Below are positions 22,341-32,255 of a DNA stretch of 64,000 bases, in pieces (within the stretch, counting starts at the first letter, position 1; each line of letters starts with the position of its first letter). The position numbers were made by a program, and so were the translations under genes. Source of the stretch: Nemertoderma westbladi (Eukaryota; Xenacoelomorpha; Nemertodermatida; Nemertodermatidae); contig JAUCBJ010000837.1 in NCBI GenBank assembly GCA_032718475.1, positions 1 through 64,000 on the forward strand. Direction: 5' to 3'. The notes beneath the pieces were generated by a model. It was given only the letters and a program-made list of their open reading frames with translations. It did not search any database and was not told the DNA's origin.

Positions 22341-22471
22341 TATATTATATATATATCACGCTACACTGAGTAGCAGTATCGGTAATTAATTACTAGGCTA
22401 ACAGTGATACTGAATTACTAGACTTGCTTAAACTGTAATATAGCAGTAGACATTCAACTGTACAAACAAAC

Positions 22472-23164
22472 ATGTCTGACACAAAGCAAAACCTGTCAGA
22501 CAGTCTCCTAGATACAACCATCTGTGACCCAGACAGGAGTGTGGAACGTGTGAGACCGAAGTTCAACTCACCTCCTACTGTAAGAAAGATCATCCCTCCA
22601 GTAGTAGTATCACACCCTAGGCTAGTCCAACACCGTAGGTCTATCATAGGCACTCGAGCTCAGGTTAAGCGGGACCACGAAGCAGCGGAACGGCAGCAAC
22701 ATTCGAGCCGAGAATGTATTTCTCAGCGGCCCGACAGCTCCAGTAGTGAGGATACTGTAGAGCTGACACCCGAGCGCGGAGCAAAGATGACGGATGCGGT
22801 TTATTCGGATCCCCTTCTCATCCTTCCTGCAGCCGTACTCACTAGGGTATTGATTGCGGTGGAAGAACACCAGATTGATTGGGCGAGAAGTAAGCGATCG
22901 ACCAAGGATAGTTATGCGGGATACACAAGGGAAGAACTGAAGTCTATTGTTGAGTCGCAATGGAACCTCCCCGGACCCGGACTCCCGTTTGACTTATCGG
23001 AAGCTGCCTGGGAAGACATACACAGGATAGGAGTAACAAAAGAAACCATCGATCCAGCTGTGTGGAAGAGGTCAGCAGCAGGATACGTACAGGGATTCTT
23101 CCGCTCTATGGAGCGATTAAAAGAACAACTGTTTCAACAACCCCAAGGACCTCAAGAGCAGTGA
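22472..23164 (+). CDS. gag: Gag-pol frame, first segment (unrecognised N-terminal gag region)
   Basis: The ATG at 22472 has A at -3 and is the first in-frame start after the leader. The 230-residue product has a polar, Ser/Arg-rich N-terminus, then a region beginning MTDAVYSDPLLILPAAVLTR that is probably helical. I recognise no named domain. It ends at TGA (23162-23164) followed by CAG CTG; the same frame remains open beyond the stop and contains the rest of gag-pol. It could be a separate small protein or the start of a readthrough polyprotein. There is no homologous segment in the BEL/Pao relic at 15226. Confidence 0.7.
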   Translation: MSDTKQNLSDSLLDTTICDPDRSVERVRPKFNSPPTVRKIIPPVVVSHPRLVQHRRSIIGTRAQVKRDHEAAERQQHSSRECISQRPDSSSSEDTVELTPERGAKMTDAVYSDPLLILPAAVLTRVLIAVEEHQIDWARSKRSTKDSYAGYTREELKSIVESQWNLPGPGLPFDLSEAAWEDIHRIGVTKETIDPAVWKRSAAGYVQGFFRSMERLKEQLFQQPQGPQEQ

Positions 23165-23893
23165 CAGCTGCTTTATCAAGTTAGAGAAAGAATTCTACGA
23201 ATCAGGCTAATCTTATCGGCCTTTGAGGAGGCTTCTAAAAGAAGACAAGACACGTCGTTGCAAGTTGCCGTAAAGACTTGGTTTCAACGGGTGAGTCTCC
23301 AGGTTCAAGGAACGGCTCAGTGGAAAGCTCAGCTGGATGAGCGCTCAACCCATGGAGAATCAACAGACGCTACATTTTCCCAAGTGGAAAGTGAAGCGAC
23401 AGCAGAGAAACCGCATAAGAGGGATGCCATTGACATCTATCTGTCAGACTATCAACGCTTTGTAGGTGATGAAGAGTTGAGGAGAAGGCTAGATGGACTT
23501 AGCCCTAATAGTGAAGGAGCCAAGCTTGTGTTGGACGCAATCGATGCGGATATGAGAGCTTCGAACCAAGCTACATTTGATGAACGCCTCTGCATCACTA
23601 GGGTCCAAGAAGAACAAGTAAAGAAAAAACGTATAGCAGACAGAAAGACAGCGGCAGTGGCAGCAGCAGTGGCAGCGGCAGAAGCGGAAAGAAAAGCAGC
23701 AGCGGCAGCGGCAGAAGTAGAAGCGGAAAGAAAGGCGGTAGAAGTGGAAAGAAAGGCGGCAGTGGCTGAAGCGGAAAGAAAGGCGGCAGTGGCAGCGGCA
23801 GAGGCAGTGGCAGAAGCAGAACGGAGAGCCTCTGAAGAAACCACCCAACTAGAATTGGAAAACATTCAGGAGAATCAAGACTGCATAAATTAA
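23165..23893 (+). CDS. gag: Gag-pol frame, second segment with Ala/Glu/Lys coiled coil
   Basis: Open in the same frame directly after the TGA. It contains a long low-complexity stretch (about 23630-23850) of repeated AAVAEAERKAAV-like blocks, strongly predicted to be a charged alpha-helical coiled coil, plausibly for self-assembly. It ends at TAA (23891-23893) followed by CAG TTA. The stop-CAR-YYA arrangement is the known tobamovirus-type readthrough context. The frame continues at 23894 with no shift. No ATG is needed if read through; otherwise the first usable start is unclear. Confidence 0.6.
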   Translation, partial: QLLYQVRERILRIRLILSAFEEASKRRQDTSLQVAVKTWFQRVSLQVQGTAQWKAQLDERSTHGESTDATFSQVESEATAEKPHKRDAIDIYLSDYQRFVGDEELRRRLDGLSPNSEGAKLVLDAIDADMRASNQATFDERLCITRVQEEQVKKKRIADRKTAAVAAAVAAAEAERKAAAAAAEVEAERKAVEVERKAAVAEAERKAAVAAAEAVAEAERRASEETTQLELENIQENQDCIN

Positions 23894-23911
23894 CAGTTAA
23901 CAGCTAGTCAA

Positions 23912-26641
23912 ATGCATATGATGGGTCGATCAACTCCCAAAAGACAGGGATATACATCATCTGAGGAAGGCGATACCACCGATCCTGAAGGCGGAGGAAA
24001 TAGATATCGTCTAAGCAGACGTAGAAGAATGTCCCACCGTCAGAAATTGCCTGATTTGCCCCCAGCTGTTAGAAGGCAACTAAATAACACAAACTTAGGT
24101 AGTATAGAACCCACAGACCAAATAATTAACATAGAAAGACTCCCTACTATAGTAGATGAGCCTGAAATAATTAGGCCTGTTCTCGAAGCCACCCCTTCGG
24201 TGATAGAGACACCTGTACTCCCTGAACCTACCTCTAAATTCCCTCTGCACAGCACGAAGCTACCTGTGCCCCACAGAACCACCCCTGAAATTGTTCATGT
24301 CCTGGACTCCGAGCGAAATATTCATGACTTGTCGCCCGTTGTCCCTCGTCCGCCCGCTACAACGTTGGCGCCTCCCGCTTCGGCGGTCGAGTGGGTAGAT
24401 GAGGGACGACGGGAGATGGGTCTCCTGCTCGGACAGCTGAGGGAACAACATTCTCGCTCCTCTCAGCAGGCCCAGGAGATGGAGGGAACTGTGCAGCAGT
24501 TAAAGGGAACAATTAGAGAGAGTAGGTTAGAGTTGCAAGAAGTGCAGCAAAGTATCGCGTTAGAATGCGATAAATTAGTAAATACACAAAAGGGTATACC
24601 ACCAACCCCGGTAACAATGTGTCAACCTGTTAGGTCTGAAGTATTTCATGCGCAAGGTGTGGAGCCTACACGCATCTATACTGCTAGCGAAGTAGAAACT
24701 CCCATAGTAAACCCTATTAAGGGTAATTATAAACCTGTTGATAATGATATCCCATATAGACTTGATAATAATCCGAGAAATTTATATACCGATAACTCGA
24801 TATTAAATAACACGATGGCCCAAGAAAGTTTTACGCGTCAAATGGCTAGAACCGAAGCCCGTCAAGCGGTAAAGGTGGGAGAGATCGTCAAGTTCAATGG
24901 AGATGAGATGAAATGGTTACCTTTTAATGAATATTACAAAGATAACATACAGAACTCTGTGCTATCTAACGGAGAGAAACTTAGATTCTTCATCGAGTGC
25001 TTGGAAGGATCTCCCAAGTTAATGGCGTTAAAGTTTATTGGACATCCAGATGGATTAAGACAAGTTTGGGATACCCTAAACATCAGGTATGGTAATAGGA
25101 ATAACATAGCTAGGTATTTGTATGCAAAATTGGTAGCGCCCCGAAAATTCATTAGCAGCGGGATTATAGAGTTTTCCGATGAAATTCAGGAGATCTGTAG
25201 ACAATTAGATTGGCTAGGTAAGTCTCATGAATATCAGAGTTCTATGGTTATTGGAGCCGTGGCCTCTACTTTACCGAAGGGTGGAGTAGGTACACGCTGG
25301 GATAAGAAAGTGTTATATATGATGGAACAACAACGACGAGACCCTACCATGGCTGATCTCATGTCATTCTTAGATGGAGAAGTGAAATTACAGCTCCTAA
25401 AGCAGTCCAGAGAAAAGACACCGGAAAATAAGGTAAGTGAGAAACCCGTTTCTAGGAGAAAGGTAACCCCAGTGTGTTATACCGACGACGGCGAAAGCCA
25501 GGCTTCTCAAGGAGAGGACAGCGGGAAAAACACTGAAAGATCTTATTATGTCAACAAAACGCCCAAAGACGTAAGTAAATTCAGGTCTCGAACTAATGAC
25601 AGGAGAGAACAGGTAAGAAAAACTCCTCCTCCGTCTCCTAAAAGAATTCAGGTAAGAAAGCCCGAAGAAAGAACGAGTGTGCACAATGTTATTCAAAATA
25701 AGGTAAGTAACATCAAACCGAAATGTGCGTTGTGTGACGGGCCCCACCGTTTGAATGTGTGTGATGAATTCCTAAAGAAATCATTAACGGATAGACGGGA
25801 AGTCATGTGGGATAAGCGGTTGTGTTATAATTGCCTCAGACAAGGACACCAACGGCGAACCTGTTACTCCGACTCAAGGTGTGCAAAGTGCGGTGCGAAA
25901 CATCATATCTTGTTGCACACTGAATTCGAACGAAACAGCCCGAGTCAGGTAAGTGATTCCGAACTGCATGTCCAATTCAGTGATGTGAACGACACTGACC
26001 AAAGTTCTGAGATGGAAGGATTCTATACGGAGGAATTCTCCGACGAAGACGAATCCTGTTACATGATAAATACCGCAGTGTATCGAGCACTTACGTATGA
26101 AAAGGACACCGACAGCGAGCTCACCCTAACTACTTCTGACCGACCACCATCTTGGAAAGCACCAACTTCCAATGTAGGAATCCGAGAATTTCCTGTAGTA
26201 CAACTAAGGGTCCACGGACCTACAAGGAGTTATATAGTGAACGCCCTCCTTGATTCCGGTAGCACAGGAACATTCATCGACAAAGAACTAGCCGAAGACA
26301 TCTTTGCTGGACAACCCAAGATCCGAACTAAGCTAAACATTTCAGGAATTATGCAGGTTTGGAAATCTACAGTAATAGCGGATTATTATGTAGGTGCATT
26401 GTCCACCCCCCAGGATGAACTAGGAGAACATAGCATAAGGTCAGTAAAATTGGTGGCGATAAAGAACTTCGCTACCAGCCAAGTGGAACCTTATAACTGG
26501 GATGAGGACGATTTCACCCAGCAGCTTGATATACCTAGATTCAACACCGATTACCCTGGAGTGCAAATACTCATCGGTCAAAATGCGCATGAGGCGCTCG
26601 AGACATTGGAGAAACGGCCTGCTCAACCGCAACCACTATAA
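23912..26641 (+). CDS. gag: BEL/Pao gag capsid region, zinc knuckles and aspartic protease
   Basis: 909 residues. Residues 1-230 are Pro/Ser/Thr- and Gln-rich. About 321-494 match the BEL/Pao DUF1759 capsid-like region (KFNGDEMKWLPFNEYYKDNI, then a GEVKLQLL end). At 604-670 lies the zinc-binding region CALCDGPHRLNVC, CYNCLRQGHQRRTC, CAKCGAKHH. At about 779 is the aspartic protease motif LLDSGSTGTFID (DUF1758), which would cleave the polyprotein. It ends at TAA (26639-26641), and the next codons in the same frame continue the region between protease and RT. Basic 'aggtaag' words occur in the coding sequence (for example 25610, 25650, 25700) and resemble splice donors, but the coding reading is uninterrupted. 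Confidence 0.85.
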   Translation: MHMMGRSTPKRQGYTSSEEGDTTDPEGGGNRYRLSRRRRMSHRQKLPDLPPAVRRQLNNTNLGSIEPTDQIINIERLPTIVDEPEIIRPVLEATPSVIETPVLPEPTSKFPLHSTKLPVPHRTTPEIVHVLDSERNIHDLSPVVPRPPATTLAPPASAVEWVDEGRREMGLLLGQLREQHSRSSQQAQEMEGTVQQLKGTIRESRLELQEVQQSIALECDKLVNTQKGIPPTPVTMCQPVRSEVFHAQGVEPTRIYTASEVETPIVNPIKGNYKPVDNDIPYRLDNNPRNLYTDNSILNNTMAQESFTRQMARTEARQAVKVGEIVKFNGDEMKWLPFNEYYKDNIQNSVLSNGEKLRFFIECLEGSPKLMALKFIGHPDGLRQVWDTLNIRYGNRNNIARYLYAKLVAPRKFISSGIIEFSDEIQEICRQLDWLGKSHEYQSSMVIGAVASTLPKGGVGTRWDKKVLYMMEQQRRDPTMADLMSFLDGEVKLQLLKQSREKTPENKVSEKPVSRRKVTPVCYTDDGESQASQGEDSGKNTERSYYVNKTPKDVSKFRSRTNDRREQVRKTPPPSPKRIQVRKPEERTSVHNVIQNKVSNIKPKCALCDGPHRLNVCDEFLKKSLTDRREVMWDKRLCYNCLRQGHQRRTCYSDSRCAKCGAKHHILLHTEFERNSPSQVSDSELHVQFSDVNDTDQSSEMEGFYTEEFSDEDESCYMINTAVYRALTYEKDTDSELTLTTSDRPPSWKAPTSNVGIREFPVVQLRVHGPTRSYIVNALLDSGSTGTFIDKELAEDIFAGQPKIRTKLNISGIMQVWKSTVIADYYVGALSTPQDELGEHSIRSVKLVAIKNFATSQVEPYNWDEDDFTQQLDIPRFNTDYPGVQILIGQNAHEALETLEKRPAQPQPL

Positions 26642-27280
26642 GCCTATGCGGGAAGAACTAGAGTGGGTTGGTACTTTACTGGCCCTTCCCGTAGAACTCT
26701 CATGGAAAGATTACCGAAAGATCAGGTATATCAAGTAAGAGAATGGGAGGTTGAGAGCAGTGAGTTAGACGATCCAACTGAGGAAACACCATACTCCTTA
26801 GATAATGTCGATGTCCACCAACTCTTCGACGAGGAGAATACCATTGATCTCCTTAAGGAAAACGAGACTTGGCAAAACCAAGTGAACTTATGTCAGCACC
26901 TTCGTCCATTAGACCGAGACGAATATAACGACGAACTGAATGACGTCATTGAACGTTATAATGCCAAGACTCGGGATGAAAACGCCGTACGATTCTTTAC
27001 TCAAGAGGCTGTAGAGCCCAATTCCTACGATAAGGCCCTATCGGTAGAAGAAGAAAGAGCCAAGCAGATCCAAGAGACAACTACACGTTTTCTTAAAGAT
27101 CAAGGTAGATATGAAATCGGTCTACCTTTCCGAAAGCGAGAACCAAAGTTCATAAACAACAGACCCTTGGCGGAGAAAAGAATTGCTCAACTACATCGAC
27201 GCCTTACGGCAAACTCTTCAGCTAAAGAAATGTATCAACCGCAGTTGAAGAAATTTATTAGCAAGGGATATGCGGAGTGA
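26642..27280 (+). CDS. pol: Pol frame, linker between protease and RT
   Basis: In the same frame as gag, directly after the TAA. It opens with RTRVGWYFTG, the conserved TxLGWxxxG-type segment that starts BEL/Pao pol before the RT, followed by an acidic linker and the RT N-terminal region (RRLTANSSAKEMYQPQLKKF). It ends with TGA at 27278-27280 in place of a sense codon within a conserved region. Because the homologous region is continuous in other BEL/Pao elements, this stop is either a nonsense mutation or a site of suppression. Confidence 0.75.
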   Translation, partial: AYAGRTRVGWYFTGPSRRTLMERLPKDQVYQVREWEVESSELDDPTEETPYSLDNVDVHQLFDEENTIDLLKENETWQNQVNLCQHLRPLDRDEYNDELNDVIERYNAKTRDENAVRFFTQEAVEPNSYDKALSVEEERAKQIQETTTRFLKDQGRYEIGLPFRKREPKFINNRPLAEKRIAQLHRRLTANSSAKEMYQPQLKKFISKGYAE

Positions 27281-30200
27281 GTGCCGGAAGAAACACCTAC
27301 AACTGAGAGAACGTATTATTTAACTCACCATTACGTTCCCAAACCCGGTAAACCCCATGAGGTACGAGTGGTGTTTGATGGCTCCGCCCTCTATATGGGC
27401 CAATCCCTTAATTCTGAATTGTTACCCGGACCCAACTTACTCCAATCCTTGTTGGGAATACTCTTAAGATTAAGACAATATTCAATCGCTTTTGCCTCAG
27501 ATATAGAAGGCATGTTCTTACAAGTCAAGGCGCTGGATAGGGATCGAGATAGCCTACGATTTCTGTGGTGGCCTGAAGGAGACCTCAACCAGAAACCGGT
27601 GGAGTACTGGATGACCATCCAGGCTTTTGGGATAATCTCAAGCCCTTCAAACGCCTGTTCAGCTGTGCGTACCACTGCGGATGACAACCGAGAAGCCTTC
27701 TCTAAAGAGGTGATTGACAACATCAAACGGGATATATACATGGACGATAATCTAAAGTCCCTTCCATCAGTCGAAGAAGCCATTGACGTCGCTAAAGGAA
27801 CGGTAGAGTGCTTAAAAAGAGGTGGATTTCGATTAACTAAATTCACCAGCAACTCCCGTGAGTTTCTGGAGTCGATCCCAGTAGAAGGTAGAGGAGCGAA
27901 AGACCTGGATCTAATCAAAGATGATCTTCCAGAAACCAAGACACTTGGTTTGAAATGGGACACAGAGAGAGATATCCTGTTTTTCCAGCTAAAACAGCAA
28001 GATAATCCAGTTCGTACTAAACGGATTTGTTTAAGTATCCTGAGCACTTATTTCGATCCATTGGGATTTATTAGCCCAGTTATATTGATTGCTCGGAGTT
28101 TAGTACAACAAATGTGGCTTGAAAACCACTCATGGGACGATCCACTTAAGGGAGAATTATTAAAGAAGTGGATGAAATGGGAAGATTCTCTACCAGCCAT
28201 CGAGAACTTTATAATTTCTCGTTCATATTTTGGTCATGTTCTCCCTACGTATTCCTATCAACTCCATGTGTTTGGAGACGCCAGCGATATGGGAATAGGT
28301 ATAGTAGCCTACCTAAGGGTGGAAACTCCGGACGGAATCAAAGTCGCCTTGGTTACCTCTAAGGCATTGATAAACAATAAGTTGAAAGTTCCTCGAGTGG
28401 AGTTAAAAGCGGCTCTATACGCTACAGCCATCGGCCGGAATGTAACAGAACAGATCGACTATCCACTGGAGAAAACTGTCTATTGGACCGACGCTTTACT
28501 CGTGTTGGAGTATATAACCAATGAAGTCTGTCAGTTCAGCGTCTTCGTTACCAACAGAGTAGCCATTATACTCAGTCGCACAACGATGGATCAATGGAGA
28601 CATTGCCCCGGAACGATTAATCCAGCAGACATCGCCTCCAGGGGAGCAACTCCACAAGAACTGGTAGATACTCCAGACTGGTTAGGTGGACCCGACTTCC
28701 TCTACAAAGAAGAAGAAGAATGGCCTCCTCATCTTACTACCACAGAGATTAGACAGGCCAAGGGAGCGGAGAAAGTCAAACCTAAAACTCGGGCGAGTAA
28801 ATCGAAGTTATTCAAACCTATGGCAGATCTGTCTGTACTACATACTTCCGGAGACGACGCTTTGGATCACAAACCCACAGCCACAAATAAACTTGTTGTG
28901 GAAATCAGTGAGAAGGATTGGAAATCTGGAATACCAGACGTCTCGCAAGGACTCTCACCTCTTCTGCAGAGAGCGATATATCACTACAGTTCCTGGAATC
29001 GGCTCTGTAAGGCCGTTACATATTTAAAGAGATGTTTTCACCATCACTACTCCGGGATGAAGACCAAAAGTGATACCGCTCCAATAACATCGGTGCAGGT
29101 CCATGTTATTAAAGATCTTCCCAAATATAAGATATCCGACAGGTTTCTGAAGGAGAAGATCAGTTATCAGGAGCGTGAAGAAACCAACAAGCAGATGCTG
29201 AGACTCCTGCAATGCTATGAGGATTCCGATAAGTATTTCCTGTTGTTGAGAAATCCGCAGATGCGCTTAAGGGATCGTTTCTCTAGCACAATGATAGATG
29301 GGTTGATACGTGTTGGAGGAAGATTAACGAATGCTCCATTATCCTTTGACACTAAGTTTCCCATACTCATTAGAAATCTTGAAATACAAGTCAAGATGAT
29401 TGTAGATGTTCACTGCAAACTTTATCATGCTGGTAGAGAACGAGTTCTTAGCGAAATTCGAACTCGCTATTATTTTTATAAACCCCGTAGAGCTCTGAAC
29501 CAAGTTCTTAGGAACTGCATACCCTGTAGGAAAGCATTCAGTAGGCCTTTAACACAGCGAGAGGCAGAATTACCTAGGGAACGAGTAAGCTTCTATGAAC
29601 CACCCTTTACTAATACCGGTGTGGATTTATTTGGCCCTATTGAAGTATATCGTGCTAGGACTATAGTCAAGAGATGGTGTGTCATCTTTGTTTGTATGAC
29701 TTGTAGAGCTATCCATCTCGATATGGTGAACGATTTATCTACCAACAGCTTTCTATTAAGCTTACGACGACAGATCGCTCGCTTTGGCACTAGTAACACG
29801 ATGAGATCTGATAAGGGAACAAACTTCATTGGTGCCAACAATGAAATCAAAGCTTACGTCAAAGATTGGAACCAAAGACAGGTGGACGATCAGCTACGAG
29901 TAACAGCGTCTAGCTGGACCTTCAACGCCGCCGACGCCCCTTGGTGGGGAGGAAGTTGGGAGAGATTAATAAGAAGTGTAAAGACAGCATTTCACTTTAT
30001 AGTGCCTTGCCGCGCGTATCTCACCGACGAACTTTTGCGGATGTTAATGGAGGAAATTGCCGCCTATCTCAACGAGAGACCGCTTATGCCAGTCTCATCG
30101 AGTCCCGATTCCCTGGAAGCGCTAACACCCGCGCACTTCCTACTGAAGAAACCTGTAGCCATGCTCCCACAATCGGAAATCACAGACGGAGACGAATACT

Positions 30201-30622
30201 GCCGGCAAACTTGGCAACTCATGCAGTTGTTATCCCGTCGTTTCGCTGACCATTTCGAAAAACATTATCTGCCCACGCTACAACTTCGAACTAAGTGGTT
30301 TGCGCAGCAAGAAAACGTCAGCGCTGGAGACATGGTTCTTATTGTGGATGTAGATCTTCCACGTAAGCGGTGGCAGACAGGTCGTATCATCGAGACTCAC
30401 ATCTCGGATGACGGTTTGGTGCGATCGGTAGAACTCGTCGTCATGCGACGTAACTTCAAGAAACCGGGAATTGTCTTCGAGACACAGCAGCTCAATCGCC
30501 CAGTTGGTCGCTTATGTTTACTGGAAAGAGACAGAGAACTCTCCGGAAACTATGGAAGGCAAGATACTCTTCCCACGACCACCTCCCTAATCCAACAAAC
30601 ATCTAGGGACTCCCCCACTTAA
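27281..30622 (+). CDS. pol: BEL/Pao pol: RT, RNase H, integrase, C-terminal domain
   Basis: 1113 codons in the same frame as everything from 22472. RT motif A is SDIEGMFLQV, motif B FGIISSPSNA, motif C IYMDD (about residue 152). RNase H shows FGDASDMGIG (about 327), VELKAAL, YWTDALLVLEY and NPADIASRG. The integrase zinc region is near 709-750 (HCKLYHAGRERV, then CIPCRKAF), and its DDE triad lies in GVDLFGPI (about 779), SDKGTNF (about 842) and SWERLIRS (about 892). A DUF5641-type domain with DMVLIVDVDLPRKRW ends the protein. All catalytic residues are kept. The codon after the TGA is GTG, so there is no independent ATG start here; expression depends on reading across the stop. Confidence 0.92.
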   Translation: MPEETPTTERTYYLTHHYVPKPGKPHEVRVVFDGSALYMGQSLNSELLPGPNLLQSLLGILLRLRQYSIAFASDIEGMFLQVKALDRDRDSLRFLWWPEGDLNQKPVEYWMTIQAFGIISSPSNACSAVRTTADDNREAFSKEVIDNIKRDIYMDDNLKSLPSVEEAIDVAKGTVECLKRGGFRLTKFTSNSREFLESIPVEGRGAKDLDLIKDDLPETKTLGLKWDTERDILFFQLKQQDNPVRTKRICLSILSTYFDPLGFISPVILIARSLVQQMWLENHSWDDPLKGELLKKWMKWEDSLPAIENFIISRSYFGHVLPTYSYQLHVFGDASDMGIGIVAYLRVETPDGIKVALVTSKALINNKLKVPRVELKAALYATAIGRNVTEQIDYPLEKTVYWTDALLVLEYITNEVCQFSVFVTNRVAIILSRTTMDQWRHCPGTINPADIASRGATPQELVDTPDWLGGPDFLYKEEEEWPPHLTTTEIRQAKGAEKVKPKTRASKSKLFKPMADLSVLHTSGDDALDHKPTATNKLVVEISEKDWKSGIPDVSQGLSPLLQRAIYHYSSWNRLCKAVTYLKRCFHHHYSGMKTKSDTAPITSVQVHVIKDLPKYKISDRFLKEKISYQEREETNKQMLRLLQCYEDSDKYFLLLRNPQMRLRDRFSSTMIDGLIRVGGRLTNAPLSFDTKFPILIRNLEIQVKMIVDVHCKLYHAGRERVLSEIRTRYYFYKPRRALNQVLRNCIPCRKAFSRPLTQREAELPRERVSFYEPPFTNTGVDLFGPIEVYRARTIVKRWCVIFVCMTCRAIHLDMVNDLSTNSFLLSLRRQIARFGTSNTMRSDKGTNFIGANNEIKAYVKDWNQRQVDDQLRVTASSWTFNAADAPWWGGSWERLIRSVKTAFHFIVPCRAYLTDELLRMLMEEIAAYLNERPLMPVSSSPDSLEALTPAHFLLKKPVAMLPQSEITDGDEYCRQTWQLMQLLSRRFADHFEKHYLPTLQLRTKWFAQQENVSAGDMVLIVDVDLPRKRWQTGRIIETHISDDGLVRSVELVVMRRNFKKPGIVFETQQLNRPVGRLCLLERDRELSGNYGRQDTLPTTTSLIQQTSRDSPT

Positions 30623-32255
30623 CAACGGCTGGAGTGGGTGTATGACTATATTTTATATTTGTTTTTATTCTTTTATATTTATGTATATATTATTATGTAA
30701 TTTTATTATAATCGTTTTCTTTAATTTTACTTAGTAGAATGTTATTTTAGCGATTATTTAGTAGATTAGTGCAATATATATTCGCGTTTATTACTTAATT
30801 ACTTATATATTATATATTTAGTGCGACGGCGAGAAATAATTCTTTTTCTCCTTCCTTACTGTCCGTATTACATTACAAATACGTAACTACAGTAAGATGA
30901 AATGTCCGTACTTATTAAAGTACAATAAAGCTCCTACTATATTTAAGTATTATTGGTAAGCAGAGTATTAGGAATGCAAAAATCAGATCCTCGTGTCTCG
31001 GCTAAACCAAGCTCTGGGTAGACCTTGGAAACGACTTGCCTCTTCTCACTGACATTGCTTCGTGCGATATTGCTCTCATACCGTATATTAAATAATACAT
31101 ATAGTAGCGTGATGTCCCTTTAACAGTAGCGTACAACGCAAATAAATCTGTTAAACCCTTTGACCATCTGAAATTCTAGTCGATTAAGATATCGCGGCAC
31201 CCACCGATATACTTGAAAGACAGAATTCTAGAATCAGTGGTTAACGTCCCCAGACAAGTTCTGGAATAAACTTGTGCCCATCCTAAATATTAATTATTAA
31301 TATTTACAAAATCTGTCGAATTTTGGATCTTTAAAATTCTAGTCGATTAAGATATCGTAGCACTTACCGATACTCTTAAAAAGACAAAATTCCTAGAATC
31401 AAGGATCCCAGTCCCCAGACACGTTCTGGAATAAAATTGTGTCTATTTAACATTAAATAATAAAATTTACGGGAATAAATTTAAATTCATATATTTTAAT
31501 GAATTTAATAAATTGTCATTTTATACAATTTATAACATTCCCAAAATTCCATTAATTAATAGATCATGGGAGCGGAGATTCACACTATTAAGTGTATTTG
31601 TGTGCGAGAATCTCCAATATATAGTCAATAGCCGATAAAATTCATAAAATCATGTATAGAGAGGATATTGACAATTAAAGAATTACTATTAAATAGCATC
31701 CCAGATCTGTATGCATGAGAATTACCCTAATTCTACTGCTAGCTTTCCATAATGTCACCATGGCAACAACCACGCTAGAAATAGAAGTGAGTTAAAAGAA
31801 CAATAGAAAGCTTGCCCCATTGAATAGCATAGGGAATAAATAGCGCACTGCTAGTATCCAAGGATACATAATAAATAAAGTGACATTCTGGAAGGTACTG
31901 ACTAACGGACAAATGGCCCGAATGTGTACAGTTTGTGGCAGTTGTGTTGAATTTGTGCGTTCATAGGTGAATGTTACTGCTAAAGTGTGTTTACAGTAGC
32001 TAGTCGCAATTGTGAAAGTAGCCCTAACTCTCCAGAAAGAACCTGAAGTACATCTAAGCCTTTGGGACGGACAGTGGAGTGACTTGTGCCGGTTATCGTT
32101 GTCGTTGTGTAGCTACATCGTTGGCAAAAGCACAGCGACGACGGTACATCGGCGCTGATGATCTTGCACTGTCCGGGGGCAAAAGAGGGGTAGGCAGCGA
32201 CGCCCGCTAGCCTAATATATAAACTCATTATAATATTGATAAACTCATAGCAGAT
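30623..32255 (+). other. Spacer between pol and the 3' module
   Basis: AT-rich, 1.6 kb, no sense ORF of note. It contains a duplicated block (31165-31450) and a second copy of the octamer GGGAGCGG at 31568-31575, identical to the terminal polypurine tract, which might act as an internal plus-strand start. 'tggagtgggtgtatgac' at 30630 resembles a tract-LTR junction, but I found no matching sequence before gag, so it is not evidence of a nested element. A promoter or splice acceptor for the module could lie here; none is identifiable with confidence. Confidence 0.5.
31165..31450. repeat. Duplicated block of about 160-180 bp in the spacer
   Basis: 'attctagtcgattaagatatcg', 'agacaaaattc/agacagaattc', 'tctagaatca' and 'ccccagacaagttctggaataaa' occur twice, near 31171-31270 and 31335-31430. 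Diverged direct repeat. Confidence 0.8.

Larger units (their letters stand above)
20154..22471 (+). other. Long leader of the giant element
   Basis: 2.3 kb without a substantial sense ORF between the 5' LTR and the first gag ATG. It contains a 290-bp tandem duplication and an about 121-bp triple repeat (listed separately) and many 'taccggta' words. It is likely an untranslated region with packaging or regulatory roles, by analogy with other LTR elements. Confidence 0.6.

Noticed and set aside
23452-23865. Minus-strand Ala/Ser-rich open frames
   Set aside because: Shadows of the Ala/Glu/Lys coiled-coil coding sequence on the plus strand.
30630-30650. Start of a separate inner LTR after pol (tggagtggg then TGTATGAC)
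   Set aside because: No matching copy of the following sequence occurs before gag, and no internal target duplication is seen.
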